The notes under the pieces were generated by a model. That model did no database searches, was not told where the DNA came from, and saw nothing but the letters and a program-made list of their open reading frames with translations. Shown one piece after another: positions 45,101 through 53,056 of a stretch of DNA of 64,000 nucleotides (position 1 is the stretch's first letter; each line of letters opens with the position of its first letter). This stretch comes from Massilia sp. CF038 (GTDB lineage Bacteria; Pseudomonadota; Gammaproteobacteria; Burkholderiales; Burkholderiaceae_D): assembly GCF_900129765.1 (NCBI RefSeq), contig NZ_FQWU01000001.1:1178001-1242000 (forward strand). Reading direction: 5' to 3'. The position numbers were made by a program, and so were the translations under genes.

Positions 45101-45888
45101 GCCCTGCCGTAGTTTTGCTGGGGCGAGACGTCCGCCGCGCTGCACCATTCGACATTCACGTTGTAGTAGTAGGGCGCGCCGTACTGCACCTTCATGACCT
45201 TGTAGGTGCCGTTCGGGTACAGATACTTGTTGCCTTCCAGGGCTGATTTGCAGTTGGCCGACGGTGGCGTGTCGTTGCTGCTCAGGCACCAGACGCGCTC
45301 TGGATAGCTGGTCACCAGATTGGTGACCGAATTCGCATTGAGCACGGGGCAATTGCCGCCTGCCGCATTCGGCGTACAGGCACTCGTGCCTGGCGCCTGG
45401 GTGGCGGTGCTGTCCACGCGCTGGATGCCGTAACCGTCACTGGCAGCGGCGGTCCAGCTCAACGGGTTGGCATACGAAATGGCGGTGGCCACACCCAGTG
45501 CCGGGCGCGGGTTGCCGTCGGCATTGACGGGCCAGCTATAGCGCACTTCCGGGTTGTAATACAAGCCGTTGAAGCCGGAGGCGAAATACGGCGGATCGCC
45601 TTGTTCGCACAGCAGCAGGGAATTGGTCGACGTCACGCCGCGGCACCAGGGGACAAACGCGCCCGGCGAGGTGTAGCGCACAAAGTCGGGCATGTAATCC
45701 CAGCTCATGCTGCCCGAGTTGTCGAGGTCGAACATAATGTTCGGCAGAATGGCCGTGGTGGTGGCATTTGCCAGCGGGGCGTCCGCCAGGTCGGTCGTGG
45801 CGGCAGCGGCGTGAGGCGAAACCACGCTCATGCATACCCCGAACGACAGCAAGCCGGTGCGGACAAATCGGTTCAATTGGGAGGACAT
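42199..45888 (-). CDS. pilY1: Type IV pilus tip adhesin PilY1
   Basis: The 1,229-residue secreted protein has a signal peptide (about 1-29, ending HAAAA). It has a von Willebrand A-like N-terminal part with the metal-ion site in MFDLDNSGSMSW (about 51-62) and a C-terminal eight-bladed beta-propeller (PilY1/PF05567 region, about 600-1,150) with repeated YVPPVIMKDMW, GGLGKGGRGYYAMDV and VYFGSGRYLGD motifs. DDGDS-like calcium loops are plausible (DQDRDASFGAY). PilY1 caps the pilus, promotes extension and senses surfaces. The start has AAAGGAACACT. Confidence 0.95.
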   Translation of the reverse strand: MSSQLNRFVRTGLLSFGVCMSVVSPHAAAATTDLADAPLANATTTAILPNIMFDLDNSGSMSWDYMPDFVRYTSPGAFVPWCRGVTSTNSLLLCEQGDPPYFASGFNGLYYNPEVRYSWPVNADGNPRPALGVATAISYANPLSWTAAASDGYGIQRVDSTATQAPGTSACTPNAAGGNCPVLNANSVTNLVTSYPERVWCLSSNDTPPSANCKSALEGNKYLYPNGTYKVMKVQYGAPYYYNVNVEWCSAADVSPQQNYGRAGTCQAKKDATYKYVRFFNWSRVDIKPGTVFPTKAISRTDCAGAACTYAEEMTNFATWYTWYRTRMQMTKSAIGLSFRDVRGTPKTGAALALDPADENFLHARVGMTTINNPAIVKIANFDAAQKTAFYNNLYASVPSGGTPLRTSLDSLGKMYSGTNTAAYGDPIQYSCQRNFTILATDGYWNDNYNPAVDDIDGAATVSRPSRDDLKTPDTLADIAYYYYHTDLRTNCTTPDLCTNNVPPSGANVDVDDVAQHQHMTTFTVSLGLDGTLNYDDAYKTSTSGDYFDIKQGSKSWPKVTSNSQETIDDLWHAAVNGRGTYFSTQDPNALEAGMKRALNSIERTTGSGAAAATSNLQPVAGDNSIFIATYRTQKWDGELSAYPIDLNTGAIGATAVWQSEALLRAKIVAGGDADTRVIYTHDGSKLVNFTATELPATLLAYFDNTKLSQYADWNAAQKSAATPALMIKALRGQDRYEDQDRDASFGAYQRLYRDREKVLGDIVHSQPIYVKAPPFGFVDPTYATFKKLKEARDPTLYVQSNDGMLHAFDGKTGTERWAYVPPVIMKDMWRLLDTNYENNHRYYLDGPLSMSDVQINGEWRTILIGGLGKGGRGYYAMDVTDPGTPKLLWNYTAEENQNMGYSYGTAYMTKLNDANKTWVAVLSSGYNNVPEGGKYSGADGKGYVFVLDLATGKPIRTITTNEGTASDPSGLAKLNVVVENFVEENLSIGAYGGDLYGNMWRINLTTGALTKLVSFGSTKPIMVAPEIGPAPSGSKAKYVVYFGSGRYLGDSDLTDVRPQSLFAIKDDASTTLTDMTKLVEQTVATTATSRTFSDNAIDWTTKFGWYSKLADAGERVTIDPQLFGTTVIFSTTVPTASACQPGGYSWLYQLGGLTGNDLKTDVPAGNKITSPIVGLTVATLPNGTSVIYSVTADGKTPTPKEVQLGDGGDPNTPSTLKVNRVMWRELFD

Positions 45889-45947
45889 AGTGTTCCTTTC
45901 GTTTCATCTCGCGCAGACTGCCAGCGGCAACCTGCGCAGAAGGGGAT

Positions 45948-46610
45948 TCAAAGTGCCTTGGTTGACACGATCGCTTGCACGTAGCTCACGTTGTTCTTGG
46001 GGCCGGCAATGCGCATGGTGATGCGGAAGTAGCCACTCGGGTTTTTCAGTGGGCCGGTACCATTGATGTCGTATTGCAGCGTTGGCAAACTAATACCGAA
46101 GCTGCCGATGGCTGCCTTGCCCGAGGTAATGTCGACTGAGCAGGTCGACGCATTCAGCGGGCCGGTGGTATTGCACATGCGGTTGATGCGATACGAAACG
46201 ATATTCCCGGCGGCATCCTTGGGCAAACTCACCACGCCCGCGCCGTTCCAGTCCAGGTCGTCGGTTTTCAGACCGGGCGTCTTGTTGCCCGTGATGTCAA
46301 GCGCGTCCTGGTTGGTGGCGTAGTAGCCGGCGCCCGGGTTGTCCTGTTCCGTGTTTTGTTTCGGCACGGTCAGATAGGCGCCGGCAGTGTCGATGGCGAT
46401 ATCGGCACTGTTGGTGGCGCTTTGTTTGAAGGCCACATTGCCGGCAATCGCCGTCGTGGTGTCAACCGAGTTCAGCATCGCCAGGCTGGCCAGCGTCATG
46501 GCGGCCAGAATGATCAGTGTAACGATCAGGATAATGCCGCGCTGGGCATGCACCGGCGCGACCGTCCATGCGGGCCGGCCCGCGCGTCGGGAAAGAGGCG
46601 TTGCGATCAT
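45948..46610 (-). CDS. pilX: Minor pilin PilX
   Basis: The 220-residue protein overlaps the pilW stop by ATGA. It has the PilX-type N-terminus: QRGIILIVTLIILAAMTLAS (G-cleavage region, helix with no Glu at +5), followed by VDTTTAIAGNVAFKQSATN and, later, a disulfide-containing globular part (CNTTGPLNASTC). It is a minor pilin that helps start pilus assembly together with PilV, PilW and FimU and connects PilY1 to the tip. It lies 59 bp before pilY1. Confidence 0.9.
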   Translation of the reverse strand: MIATPLSRRAGRPAWTVAPVHAQRGIILIVTLIILAAMTLASLAMLNSVDTTTAIAGNVAFKQSATNSADIAIDTAGAYLTVPKQNTEQDNPGAGYYATNQDALDITGNKTPGLKTDDLDWNGAGVVSLPKDAAGNIVSYRINRMCNTTGPLNASTCSVDITSGKAAIGSFGISLPTLQYDINGTGPLKNPSGYFRITMRIAGPKNNVSYVQAIVSTKAL

Positions 46611-47731
46611 AAGTTACTCCAAATAACGTTGCGCAATGGGATCACGGTTTCAAATGATTTGTGCTGGTAGCAATTCCAATCGGCCGGATACGATGCCGTG
46701 GTGAACTTTGCCCAGGTCGACCATTTGGCCGCCATGGCTGCCGTCGTGCTCAGACAGGCTTCGCCCTTGGCCGGCTTTTCGTACTGCGCACTGCGGGCGA
46801 CGATGGCAACCCGGATGGCCTTGATGCGTTTTGCGTCCACCGGCGAGGGATTGGCCCAAGTGCCCGTCGGGTCGACCCAGGTATCAACGGTTTGCGAATT
46901 GACAGGGGCAATCCCGTACTGGGTTTGCATGTCGATAATTTCAGGGGTGACCACGTCATTGACCAGGGGCGGGGTGGTCGAATTGTCCGAGCGCTGCAAT
47001 ATGCGCTGGGTGCTGTTGACGCTGTACTGGCGCTGGAAGAAGGCAGCCGTGCTTGGCTTTTTGATGCAGGCCACGGTCGAATTGACCGAGTGCTTTTGCC
47101 AGTTTGCCGCGATTTGCTCGGTCTGCGGCGGATTGAACGGACTGGCGGTATCGTGCGTAATCTTCAGCGTGGCCGGGGTGATCGTGGTGGCCTGAACCAG
47201 GCTGCATTGTCCGACGGCGCCGTTGTCGGGCTCCTGGATCAGCAGCAAGTCGCCAGCGGCGCAGCCGGTCACGCTCGAGACGGTCAATTCATCGGCTGCC
47301 GTGTTCATCGTGTTTTTGAGCAAGCCGATTGCTGGCACGCGGTAGGTATCGAGCGCTGGGTTCGAATAATATTGCACCGTGATGGTATCGGCCTTGGTGC
47401 CGCCGTCCAGCAATTGCACACTGGCGAAGGTGAAATTGGCGATGGGGCCGGCCGCACCGCCGCAACTGGCGTTGCCGTTGCAATAGGTCTTGGTGGTGGT
47501 GCAGCGTTTGTAGGCGTTGGTATCGAGCCCCCAGCCTGCCATTTTCAAATCGCGTTCAATCATCATGAAGGCGATAGCGCCGTTCGCCTGCGCATCACTG
47601 CCGCCGGTGGTCGCCCGTTTGCGCGATTCAGACAAGTTGAAAACCTGCATGATGACAACCATGGCGATCAAGCCGATGACCATCGCCACCATGATTTCAA
47701 CCAGGGTGAAGCCTTTGTTTGCGTTTCTCAT
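46607..47731 (-). CDS. pilW: Minor pilin PilW
   Basis: The ATG at 47731 has GAGG 8 nt upstream, preferred over ATG at 47737, and gives 374 residues. The type III signal MRNANKGFTLVEIMVAMVIG (G/F cleavage site, Glu at +5) is typical. The conserved PilW region QVFNLSESRKRATTGGDAQ-like follows, with FMMIERDLKMAGWG and many cysteines. It is a minor pilin of the tip complex. It begins 10 bp after pilV. Confidence 0.93.
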   Translation of the reverse strand: MRNANKGFTLVEIMVAMVIGLIAMVVIMQVFNLSESRKRATTGGSDAQANGAIAFMMIERDLKMAGWGLDTNAYKRCTTTKTYCNGNASCGGAAGPIANFTFASVQLLDGGTKADTITVQYYSNPALDTYRVPAIGLLKNTMNTAADELTVSSVTGCAAGDLLLIQEPDNGAVGQCSLVQATTITPATLKITHDTASPFNPPQTEQIAANWQKHSVNSTVACIKKPSTAAFFQRQYSVNSTQRILQRSDNSTTPPLVNDVVTPEIIDMQTQYGIAPVNSQTVDTWVDPTGTWANPSPVDAKRIKAIRVAIVARSAQYEKPAKGEACLSTTAAMAAKWSTWAKFTTASYPADWNCYQHKSFETVIPLRNVIWSNL

Positions 47732-47741
47732 TACCATTCCT

Positions 47742-48116
47742 CTATGAACCGTTGATACGGGTAACGGTGGTGTACTTGTGCGCCGCCGGTTCCCCGTTCA
47801 ATTTCCACGTGATTGTGATGGTGACGTCCATGCCATTCACGGCAACCGAGCGGGTGGCATTGGGCAGGCCGGTGATCGCGGTATTGGTTTCCTGGAAGGA
47901 ACCGAGCTGGTCTTTTTTGATCCACATTTCGCCAATCATCTGGTTGGCCAAAAAGCTGGCATCCAGGCGATTCTTGGCGTCGGCGGTGGCGCGCATTGTG
48001 CTCGCCTGCATCCCGATGATGGCCAGAATGCCGAGCGAGAAAATCACGATGGCGATCATCGCTTCAATCAGCAGGGAGCCACCCTGCGACTTTGCTGGCC
48101 GTGTTGGTTTGTTCAT
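47742..48116 (-). CDS. pilV: Minor pilin PilV
   Basis: The ATG at 48116 is preceded by GGAG 7 nt upstream; an in-frame ATG at 48122 lies too close to that site. The 124-residue protein begins MNKPTRPAKSQGGSLLIEAM, a prepilin signal with G-cleavage and Glu at +5, followed by IAIVIFSLGILAIIGMQA. The rest is short compared with many PilV proteins (about 180), so this is a compact form. It is part of the minor-pilin priming complex. Confidence 0.9.
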   Translation of the reverse strand: MNKPTRPAKSQGGSLLIEAMIAIVIFSLGILAIIGMQASTMRATADAKNRLDASFLANQMIGEMWIKKDQLGSFQETNTAITGLPNATRSVAVNGMDVTITITWKLNGEPAAHKYTTVTRINGS

Positions 48117-48127
48117 CTGCATTCTCC

Positions 48128-48718
48128 TTATCTGCAGCCTTGCGGCGTGACCGACAGCTTGACTGACGGGTCGCACATCCGCACCTGGCCGGTATTGCTG
48201 ACGGTGACGACGAAACGCTTGCCGCCCTGGTCAGCCGTCACGTCAATGCGGGTGATGTCAGCGCCAGCGTTTGTGGTGGGCACGCGTCCGAGGCCATTGA
48301 AGGTCACGCCAGCGGGCAATTCAGTGGTGTACGCAATCGCGGCGGCAAAGGGGTCAGGCGCGGGCGCGGCGGGAACCACGATTTTGCTGACACCCACGCG
48401 CGCATTGCCAGAACTGACATAGGTGCGGATCGGGGTCGCGGTCGGGCAACTTGGCATGTCGTTCACGCAAGTGACCTTCCAGTCTGCAACGCCATTGGCA
48501 TTGGTCAAGTCAAAGCGCACCAGCGCATTGCGGCCCACCGCTTCACTGCGCGCCATCTGCAAGCCATTGGCAATCGACTCGGCGGCACGGCGATTTTGCG
48601 AATCCTGCATCCATTGCTGCAGAGTGGGAATGCCCAGGCCGAGAACCAGCGCGATGATCGCAATGCCGATCATCAGCTCCAGAAGGGTGAACCCAAGCTG
48701 GCGGCGCGGCTTTAGCAT
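48128..48718 (-). CDS. fimU: Minor pilin FimU/FimT (GspH-like)
   Basis: The 196-residue protein starts with the prepilin signal RRQLGFTLLELMIGIAIIAL (G/F cleavage, Glu at +5). Its GspH/FimT domain has QNRRAAESIANGLQMARSEA and a C-terminal strand ending DPSVKLSVTPQGCR. It is a minor pilin at the tip; FimT-type members also bind DNA during natural transformation. Its start overlaps the pilE stop by 7 bp. Confidence 0.9.
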   Translation of the reverse strand: MLKPRRQLGFTLLELMIGIAIIALVLGLGIPTLQQWMQDSQNRRAAESIANGLQMARSEAVGRNALVRFDLTNANGVADWKVTCVNDMPSCPTATPIRTYVSSGNARVGVSKIVVPAAPAPDPFAAAIAYTTELPAGVTFNGLGRVPTTNAGADITRIDVTADQGGKRFVVTVSNTGQVRMCDPSVKLSVTPQGCR

Positions 48719-49167
48719 ACGCCACCTTTACGGGTCACCCAGCAGTTGATGGTGGCAGTACCCCATTTGCCATCGGCTGGCAGACCGGTGGTCAGGCGGT
48801 TGTTTTCCTGGTCGATGGAGTAGACAAAGTCTTTCACTTTGGCAGTACCAGTGGCCACCACCTTGAATTCGGTTGCGGTCAGAGTAGGGCAGGTGTAGAC
48901 AAAGTCGTCGGCCGCAGGCAGGGGCGCCACGGTACCGGCGGCGCAGGCGCCCACATAGGTTTTATTGTCCAGGAAGTACTGCTCGAGCTTCACGCGCTGA
49001 ATGGCCAGGGTGGCGGCGGCAGCTGGCAGGCGGCTACGGGTGATGTAATCCTTGTAGCCTGGCAAAGCCAGGCCGGCCAGAATGGCAATGATGGCCAGCG
49101 AAATCATCAATTCGATCAGGGTGAAGCCGCTCGAACGGGCTGCTTTCAGGGTGACTCGGTTTTTCAT
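48712..49167 (-). CDS. pilE: Type IV pilin PilE
   Basis: The 151-residue pilin has a prepilin leader ending SSG and the mature start FTLIELMISLAIIAILAGLA with Glu at +5. A disulfide-linked C-terminal loop is likely (CPTLT and CWVTRKGGVC). It is short and, being first in the fimU-pilV-W-X-Y1 operon, is a minor pilin of the PilE type rather than the major subunit. The start has AAAGGAAATCCATT. Confidence 0.9.
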   Translation of the reverse strand: MKNRVTLKAARSSGFTLIELMISLAIIAILAGLALPGYKDYITRSRLPAAAATLAIQRVKLEQYFLDNKTYVGACAAGTVAPLPAADDFVYTCPTLTATEFKVVATGTAKVKDFVYSIDQENNRLTTGLPADGKWGTATINCWVTRKGGVC

Positions 49168-49234
49168 AATGGATTTCCTTTGAAGGGTTGGACCGCCGCC
49201 CGCAAGACGGACCTGGGTTCAGGCTATGTTGCTT

Positions 49235-49288
49235 AGTATAAATACCTTACCTGTCGATAAGCTGACTGCAAGCTGACAAAATGCTGAC
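49235..49288 (-). promoter_or_regulatory. Pilin operon promoter with three phased GTCAGC boxes
   Basis: On the minus strand three GTCAGC hexamers (plus-strand GCTGAC at 49261, 49272 and 49283) are spaced exactly 11 bp apart, one helical turn. Downstream is a -10-like TATACT at 49240-49235, about 68 bp before the pilE start. The layout fits an activator array over a -35 region with no good hexamer. In Pseudomonas the equivalent operon is activated by AlgR; whether such a protein binds here is inference. Confidence 0.5.
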
Positions 49289-49377
49289 GAATGCACGCCC
49301 AGAAATATTTTCTGTGTTTATTTTGATGCAAGGAAATAAAAGGATAGGCCAAAAATTGCCAAAAGGCAATTCTGTCA

Positions 49378-50748
49378 TTAGTGCCGTGACATCAGCTTGA
49401 CCGCTTCCCAGCTGTCCGGGCCAGCGTGCACGGCAACAATCCGGTTGCGGCCGGCGTCCTTGGCAGCGTACATGGCGCGGTCGGCTGCCTGCACGCTGTC
49501 GGCCAGCAGGTCGAGCTGGGAAGGAATGATGGTGATCACGCCCACGCTGGCCGTGAGCCAGGCGCTGCTGGGCGAGCGGGGATGGGGCAGTTGCAGCGCT
49601 TCGATGGCGCTGCGGATCGACTCGGCCATGGTGCAGGCGGCATTGGCGTCGGTCTCGCCAAACAACAGGGCAAATTCTTCGCCGCCATAGCGCGCGGCCA
49701 GATCGGTGGCGCGCGGGGCGTGCGCGGCCAGCACGGCGGCCACGGCGCGCAGCGCGCTGTCGCCGGCCGCGTGGCCCAGTTCGTCGTTGTAGAGCTTGAA
49801 ATGGTCGACATCGAGCATGATCAGCGATAGCGGCTGGCCGCTGCGCACCGCGCGCTGCCATTCAAGCTCGACCACGTTGTCGAAATGGCGCCGGTTGGCA
49901 ATGCGGGTCAGGGGATCGGCCAGGGCGGCCCGCTCGAGCGCCACTTGCTGCTGCTTGCGGTGTGAAATGTCGTGCAGCTGGCCAATGAACAAGGCTTGCC
50001 CGTCCACCTGCATGGGTGTCAGGGTCAGATCCATTTCCCGCTCCACGCCGTCGCGATGATGGATCGCCACTTCGCGCGTGCCGTGGCTGTCACTGCGGGC
50101 CGGGTCGGCCGCGCAACTGGAAAAATACTGCAGATAGTCAGCTGCCACCGGGGCGTGCAGCAGTTCCGTGATCGAATGGCCGGCCAGTTCGCCCGCGCCA
50201 TAGCCGAGGTAACTGTCGCAGGCGGGATTGGTGTAGTCGATCTGACCGTTGCCCTGCACGATCATCAAGCCTTCGGCCATGGTGTCGATCATGGTGCGCA
50301 GGCGGCGCGATTGTTCCCATTGTTCCGATGCTTGGGGCTGGGCAGTGCGTGGCGCGGCGCCGGGCAGGCGCGCGCGTACCCGGGCGCACACTTCCGCCAT
50401 GCGCAGCGGCTTGCCGATATAGTCCACCGCGCCGCGTTCGAAGCCGGCCACCACATCATGCGCTTCATTGCGCGCGCTCATGAAAATGACGGGGATATGT
50501 TCGGTGTCGGGATGCAGCTTGAGCTGACGGCAGGTTTCCAGGCCGTCCATGCCCGGCATCATCACGTCGAGCAGAATCAGGTCCGGGTGGACCTGCTTGG
50601 CCAGGCCCAGCGCGCGCTCGCCCGAATTGGCGACAAAGGTGCGGTAACCCTGGCGCGCCATGGTCGTGCGCAAGGTGTCAAGGTGGGCGGGCGCGTCGTC
50701 GACAATCAGGATGGCCGATTCGCGCCACGCGGTAGCGGCGCTGTTCAT
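49378..50748 (-). CDS. Response-regulator diguanylate cyclase (REC-PAS-GGDEF)
   Basis: The 456-residue cytosolic protein has a receiver domain (LIVDDAPAHLDTLRTTM, phospho-acceptor in LILLDVMMPGMDG about 54-66, lysine in YIGKPLRMAE), a PAS domain (about 150-265, MIVQGNGQIDYTNPACDSYL), and a GGDEF domain with the intact active site ARYGGEEFALLFGE. It should make cyclic di-GMP when phosphorylated. It lies just upstream of the pilin operon on the same strand; cyclic di-GMP controls pilus extension in related systems, so the position may be functional. Confidence 0.92.
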   Translation of the reverse strand: MNSAATAWRESAILIVDDAPAHLDTLRTTMARQGYRTFVANSGERALGLAKQVHPDLILLDVMMPGMDGLETCRQLKLHPDTEHIPVIFMSARNEAHDVVAGFERGAVDYIGKPLRMAEVCARVRARLPGAAPRTAQPQASEQWEQSRRLRTMIDTMAEGLMIVQGNGQIDYTNPACDSYLGYGAGELAGHSITELLHAPVAADYLQYFSSCAADPARSDSHGTREVAIHHRDGVEREMDLTLTPMQVDGQALFIGQLHDISHRKQQQVALERAALADPLTRIANRRHFDNVVELEWQRAVRSGQPLSLIMLDVDHFKLYNDELGHAAGDSALRAVAAVLAAHAPRATDLAARYGGEEFALLFGETDANAACTMAESIRSAIEALQLPHPRSPSSAWLTASVGVITIIPSQLDLLADSVQAADRAMYAAKDAGRNRIVAVHAGPDSWEAVKLMSRH

Positions 50749-50827
50749 GGGCCAATAATACGCCCGGGAACGGCAGAGTGAAAGTTACTTACTGGAATTA
50801 GTCGTTAATTTGCAACCATGACCAGGA

Positions 50828-50851
50828 GCGCCGGGGCGGGCGCCCCGGCGC
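50828..50851 (-). terminator. GC-rich hairpin after the aminotransferase gene
   Basis: GCGCCGGGGC and GCCCCGGCGC form a perfect 10-bp stem with a 4-nt loop, 10 bp after the aminotransferase stop. There is no T-tract, so it may not terminate by itself. Confidence 0.5.
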
Positions 50852-50860
50852 AAGCTGCCC

Positions 50861-52054
50861 TTACAGCTGGGCGGCAATCAATTTCGCCAGAATCGCTACG
50901 CCTTCGCGGATGCGCTCGGGCGGCACCGTGACAAACGACAGGCGCAAGGTGTTGGTTTCCGCTTCGTTGGCATAGAACGGTGCGCCGGGCACGAAGGCCA
51001 CTTTGGCGGCAATGGCCTGGTCCAGCAGCTTCATCGCGTCGATCTGCTTGGGCAGCGTGACCCAGATGAACATGCCGCCTTCCGGCTTGGTCCAGGTGAC
51101 GCCTTCAGGGAAGGTCGCTTCCATCGCATCGAGCATGACCTGGCACTGGTTGGCGTACAGGGCGCGGATGGTCGGAATGTGCTGCTCGAGGAAGCCATCC
51201 TTGACGACCTCGTACACCACCATCTGGGTCAGCTGGGCAGTGTGCAGGTCGGCTGCCTGCTTGGCCAGTTCGAGGCGGCGCACCAGCGGCAGCGGCGCGA
51301 CCACATAGCCCAGGCGGATGCCCGGGGTCAGGACCTTGGAGAACGAGCCCATGTAGATGACGCCGTCCGGGTTCATGTTCAACATTTTTGGATACGGCTC
51401 GCCCTTGTAGCTGAGGGCGCCGTACGGATCGTCCTCGATCAGGGGGATGCCGTGGCGGGCGCAGGTTTCCACCAGTTCCTGGCGGCGTTCGATGGACAGG
51501 CTGCGGCCGGTCGGGTTCTGGAAGTTCGGCAGCGCGTACAACATGCGCGCGCCTTCCGCGACGGCATCGATGGACGAAGGCACCAGGCCATGTTCGTCGG
51601 TGGCGACCGACTTGAATTCAGGGCGATACACCGAGAACGCTTGCAGCGCGCCCAGGTAGCTCGGGGTTTCCACCAGCACGCGTGAACCCTCGTCGATCAG
51701 CACCTTGCCCAGCAAGTCGAGCGCCTGCTGCGAGCCGGACGTCATCAACACTTGTTCCGGCAAAATCTTGCAGGTGGCCGTGGACAGGGAATTGGCAATC
51801 CATTCGCGCAGCAGCGGGTAGCCGTCGGTCGGACCGTATTGCAGGGCCACTTTGCCGTTCGACGACAGCACCTTGTCGAAGGCCGCTTTCATGTGCTCGA
51901 CCGGGAAGGTGGCAGGCGAAGGCAGACCGCCGGCAAAGGAAATGATTTCCGGGCGCTGGGTGATCTTCAGGATTTCGCGGATGAAGGAGCTTTGCAGCTG
52001 CTGCGCGCGCTCCGAGAAACGCCATTCGATCGGGTTGGGATTTTCAATTTTCAT
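50861..52054 (-). CDS. PLP-dependent aminotransferase (class I, 2-aminoadipate/LysN type)
   Basis: The 397-residue fold-type I enzyme lacks the helix-turn-helix of MocR proteins but belongs to the same branch: IEWRFSERAQQLQSSFIREI, ISFAGGLPSPATFP, QYGPTDGYPLLREWIA, the YALPNFQNPTGRSLS motif, and the Schiff-base lysine in MGSFSKVLTPGIRLGYV (about 235). It transfers amino groups with broad specificity (aromatic or 2-aminoadipate). It follows ridA by about 107 bp on the same strand. Confidence 0.92.
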   Translation of the reverse strand: MKIENPNPIEWRFSERAQQLQSSFIREILKITQRPEIISFAGGLPSPATFPVEHMKAAFDKVLSSNGKVALQYGPTDGYPLLREWIANSLSTATCKILPEQVLMTSGSQQALDLLGKVLIDEGSRVLVETPSYLGALQAFSVYRPEFKSVATDEHGLVPSSIDAVAEGARMLYALPNFQNPTGRSLSIERRQELVETCARHGIPLIEDDPYGALSYKGEPYPKMLNMNPDGVIYMGSFSKVLTPGIRLGYVVAPLPLVRRLELAKQAADLHTAQLTQMVVYEVVKDGFLEQHIPTIRALYANQCQVMLDAMEATFPEGVTWTKPEGGMFIWVTLPKQIDAMKLLDQAIAAKVAFVPGAPFYANEAETNTLRLSFVTVPPERIREGVAILAKLIAAQL

Positions 52055-52128
52055 GCTGGTCTCACAGGGAAAAGGGGCCGCGTCGGTACATGGCCATTAT
52101 AGAGCACGCTTGGTAAGCGCACTGGAAA

Positions 52129-52153
52129 GGAGGGCGCCGGGTAGGCCCCCTCC
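52129..52153 (-). terminator. Hairpin after ridA
   Basis: The minus strand reads GGAGGG...CCCTCC followed by TTTCC, just downstream of the ridA stop and before the aminotransferase start. The stem is about 6-8 bp with a large imperfect loop, so it is a weak terminator or an attenuator within a ridA-aminotransferase unit. Confidence 0.35.
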
Positions 52154-52161
52154 GCATCGGA

Positions 52162-52626
52162 TTAGTCCGCGATTTCGGCGATCATTTCGATCTCGACGCA
52201 GGCACCCAGGGGAATCTGGGCCACGCCGAAGGCCGAGCGGGCATGCTTGCCGGCGTCGCCAAATACCTCGCCCAGCAGGGTCGAGCAACCGTTGGTCACC
52301 AGGTGATGCTCGGTGAAGTCGGGGCTGGAATTGACCAGGCTCATCACCTTGACGATGCGCTTGACGCGGTTCAGGTCGCCGCCACAGGCTTGCTGGAGCG
52401 TGCCCATCAGGTCGATGGCAATGTTGCGCGCCGCGGCCTGGCCCTGTTCGGTACTGGTATCTTTGCCCAGCTGGCCGACGATCACGCTGCCATCGGCATG
52501 CTTGGCCAGGTGGCCCGACAGGAACACCAGGTTACCGGTTTGAACGTACATGACATAGGCGGCGGCCGGGGCGGCTGGCGCCTTGAGGGTGATATCGAGG
52601 GCGCTGAGTTTTTCGTAGACGGACAT
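52162..52626 (-). CDS. RidA-family enamine/imine deaminase
   Basis: The 154-residue protein belongs to the YjgF/RidA family but is longer than canonical RidA (about 128). The catalytic arginine region is intact in KHARSAFGVAQIPLGACVEIE (about 127-147), and GNLVFLSGHLAKHADGSVIVGQLG is the usual strand pair. RidA hydrolyses reactive enamines such as 2-aminoacrylate that PLP dehydratases release, and so protects aminotransferases. Its neighbours here are an aminotransferase and, further on, a threonine dehydratase-like gene. Confidence 0.9.
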   Translation of the reverse strand: MSVYEKLSALDITLKAPAAPAAAYVMYVQTGNLVFLSGHLAKHADGSVIVGQLGKDTSTEQGQAAARNIAIDLMGTLQQACGGDLNRVKRIVKVMSLVNSSPDFTEHHLVTNGCSTLLGEVFGDAGKHARSAFGVAQIPLGACVEIEMIAEIAD

Positions 52627-52713
52627 GGCGATTCCTGGTGCGTTAATTGAGAGACAAGGCGGTATTGTACGTCGCGCGACCTGGCATTCCCATCGGAATT
52701 GCGACGCAGAATA

Positions 52714-53031
52714 TCATTTGCGGACAAAGATCAGTGCATGGCCCTGTTCGGATAATTTTAGTCGGCCATCGGGCAAAATATCGAATGCTGTGCCGGTCGG
52801 GGCCGCCTCGACCAGGAGTACGCGCCCGTCGACCTTGTAGGGCAGGGCGCGCGGCAAGGGCGGCAGTCCGGGGCGCGGCGCCTTGTAGTCGCTGCCGTCC
52901 GGGTTGGCGCGGTAATACTTGCCGTGGCTGAGGCGAAAGGCCGGCTCACCCTGCTCGGTGCGGTAGCTGCCTTCCAGGTTGGGGGCGCAAGCGGTTAGGC
53001 AGAAGGGAAGAAAGAGCACCGCAGTTTTCAT
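52714..53031 (-). CDS. Small lipoprotein
   Basis: The 105-residue protein has a lipoprotein signal ending in the lipobox LTAC (MKTAVLFLPFCLTACAPNLE). The mature part is a small beta-rich domain (GSYRTEQGEPAFRLSHGKYY, then VDGRVLLVEAAP and LPDGRLKLSEQGHALIFVRK). No family is recognised. The start has AAAGGAAAGCTC upstream. Confidence 0.75.
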   Translation of the reverse strand: MKTAVLFLPFCLTACAPNLEGSYRTEQGEPAFRLSHGKYYRANPDGSDYKAPRPGLPPLPRALPYKVDGRVLLVEAAPTGTAFDILPDGRLKLSEQGHALIFVRK

Positions 53032-53056
53032 GAGCTTTCCTTTGGTCTAAGTCTCT

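Noticed and set aside
41920-45246. A very long plus-strand open frame (about 1,100 codons) opposite pilY1
   Set aside because: It is antisense to a clear pilY1 gene, has histidine/arginine/glycine-rich composition and no recognisable domain. Long antisense frames are common in GC-rich genomes.
49330-49377. Sigma-54 promoter for the pilin operon
   Set aside because: The TGGCA-like stretch on the minus strand lacks the GG-N10-GC spacing and lies too far from the gene; a -10-type box with upstream repeats fits better.
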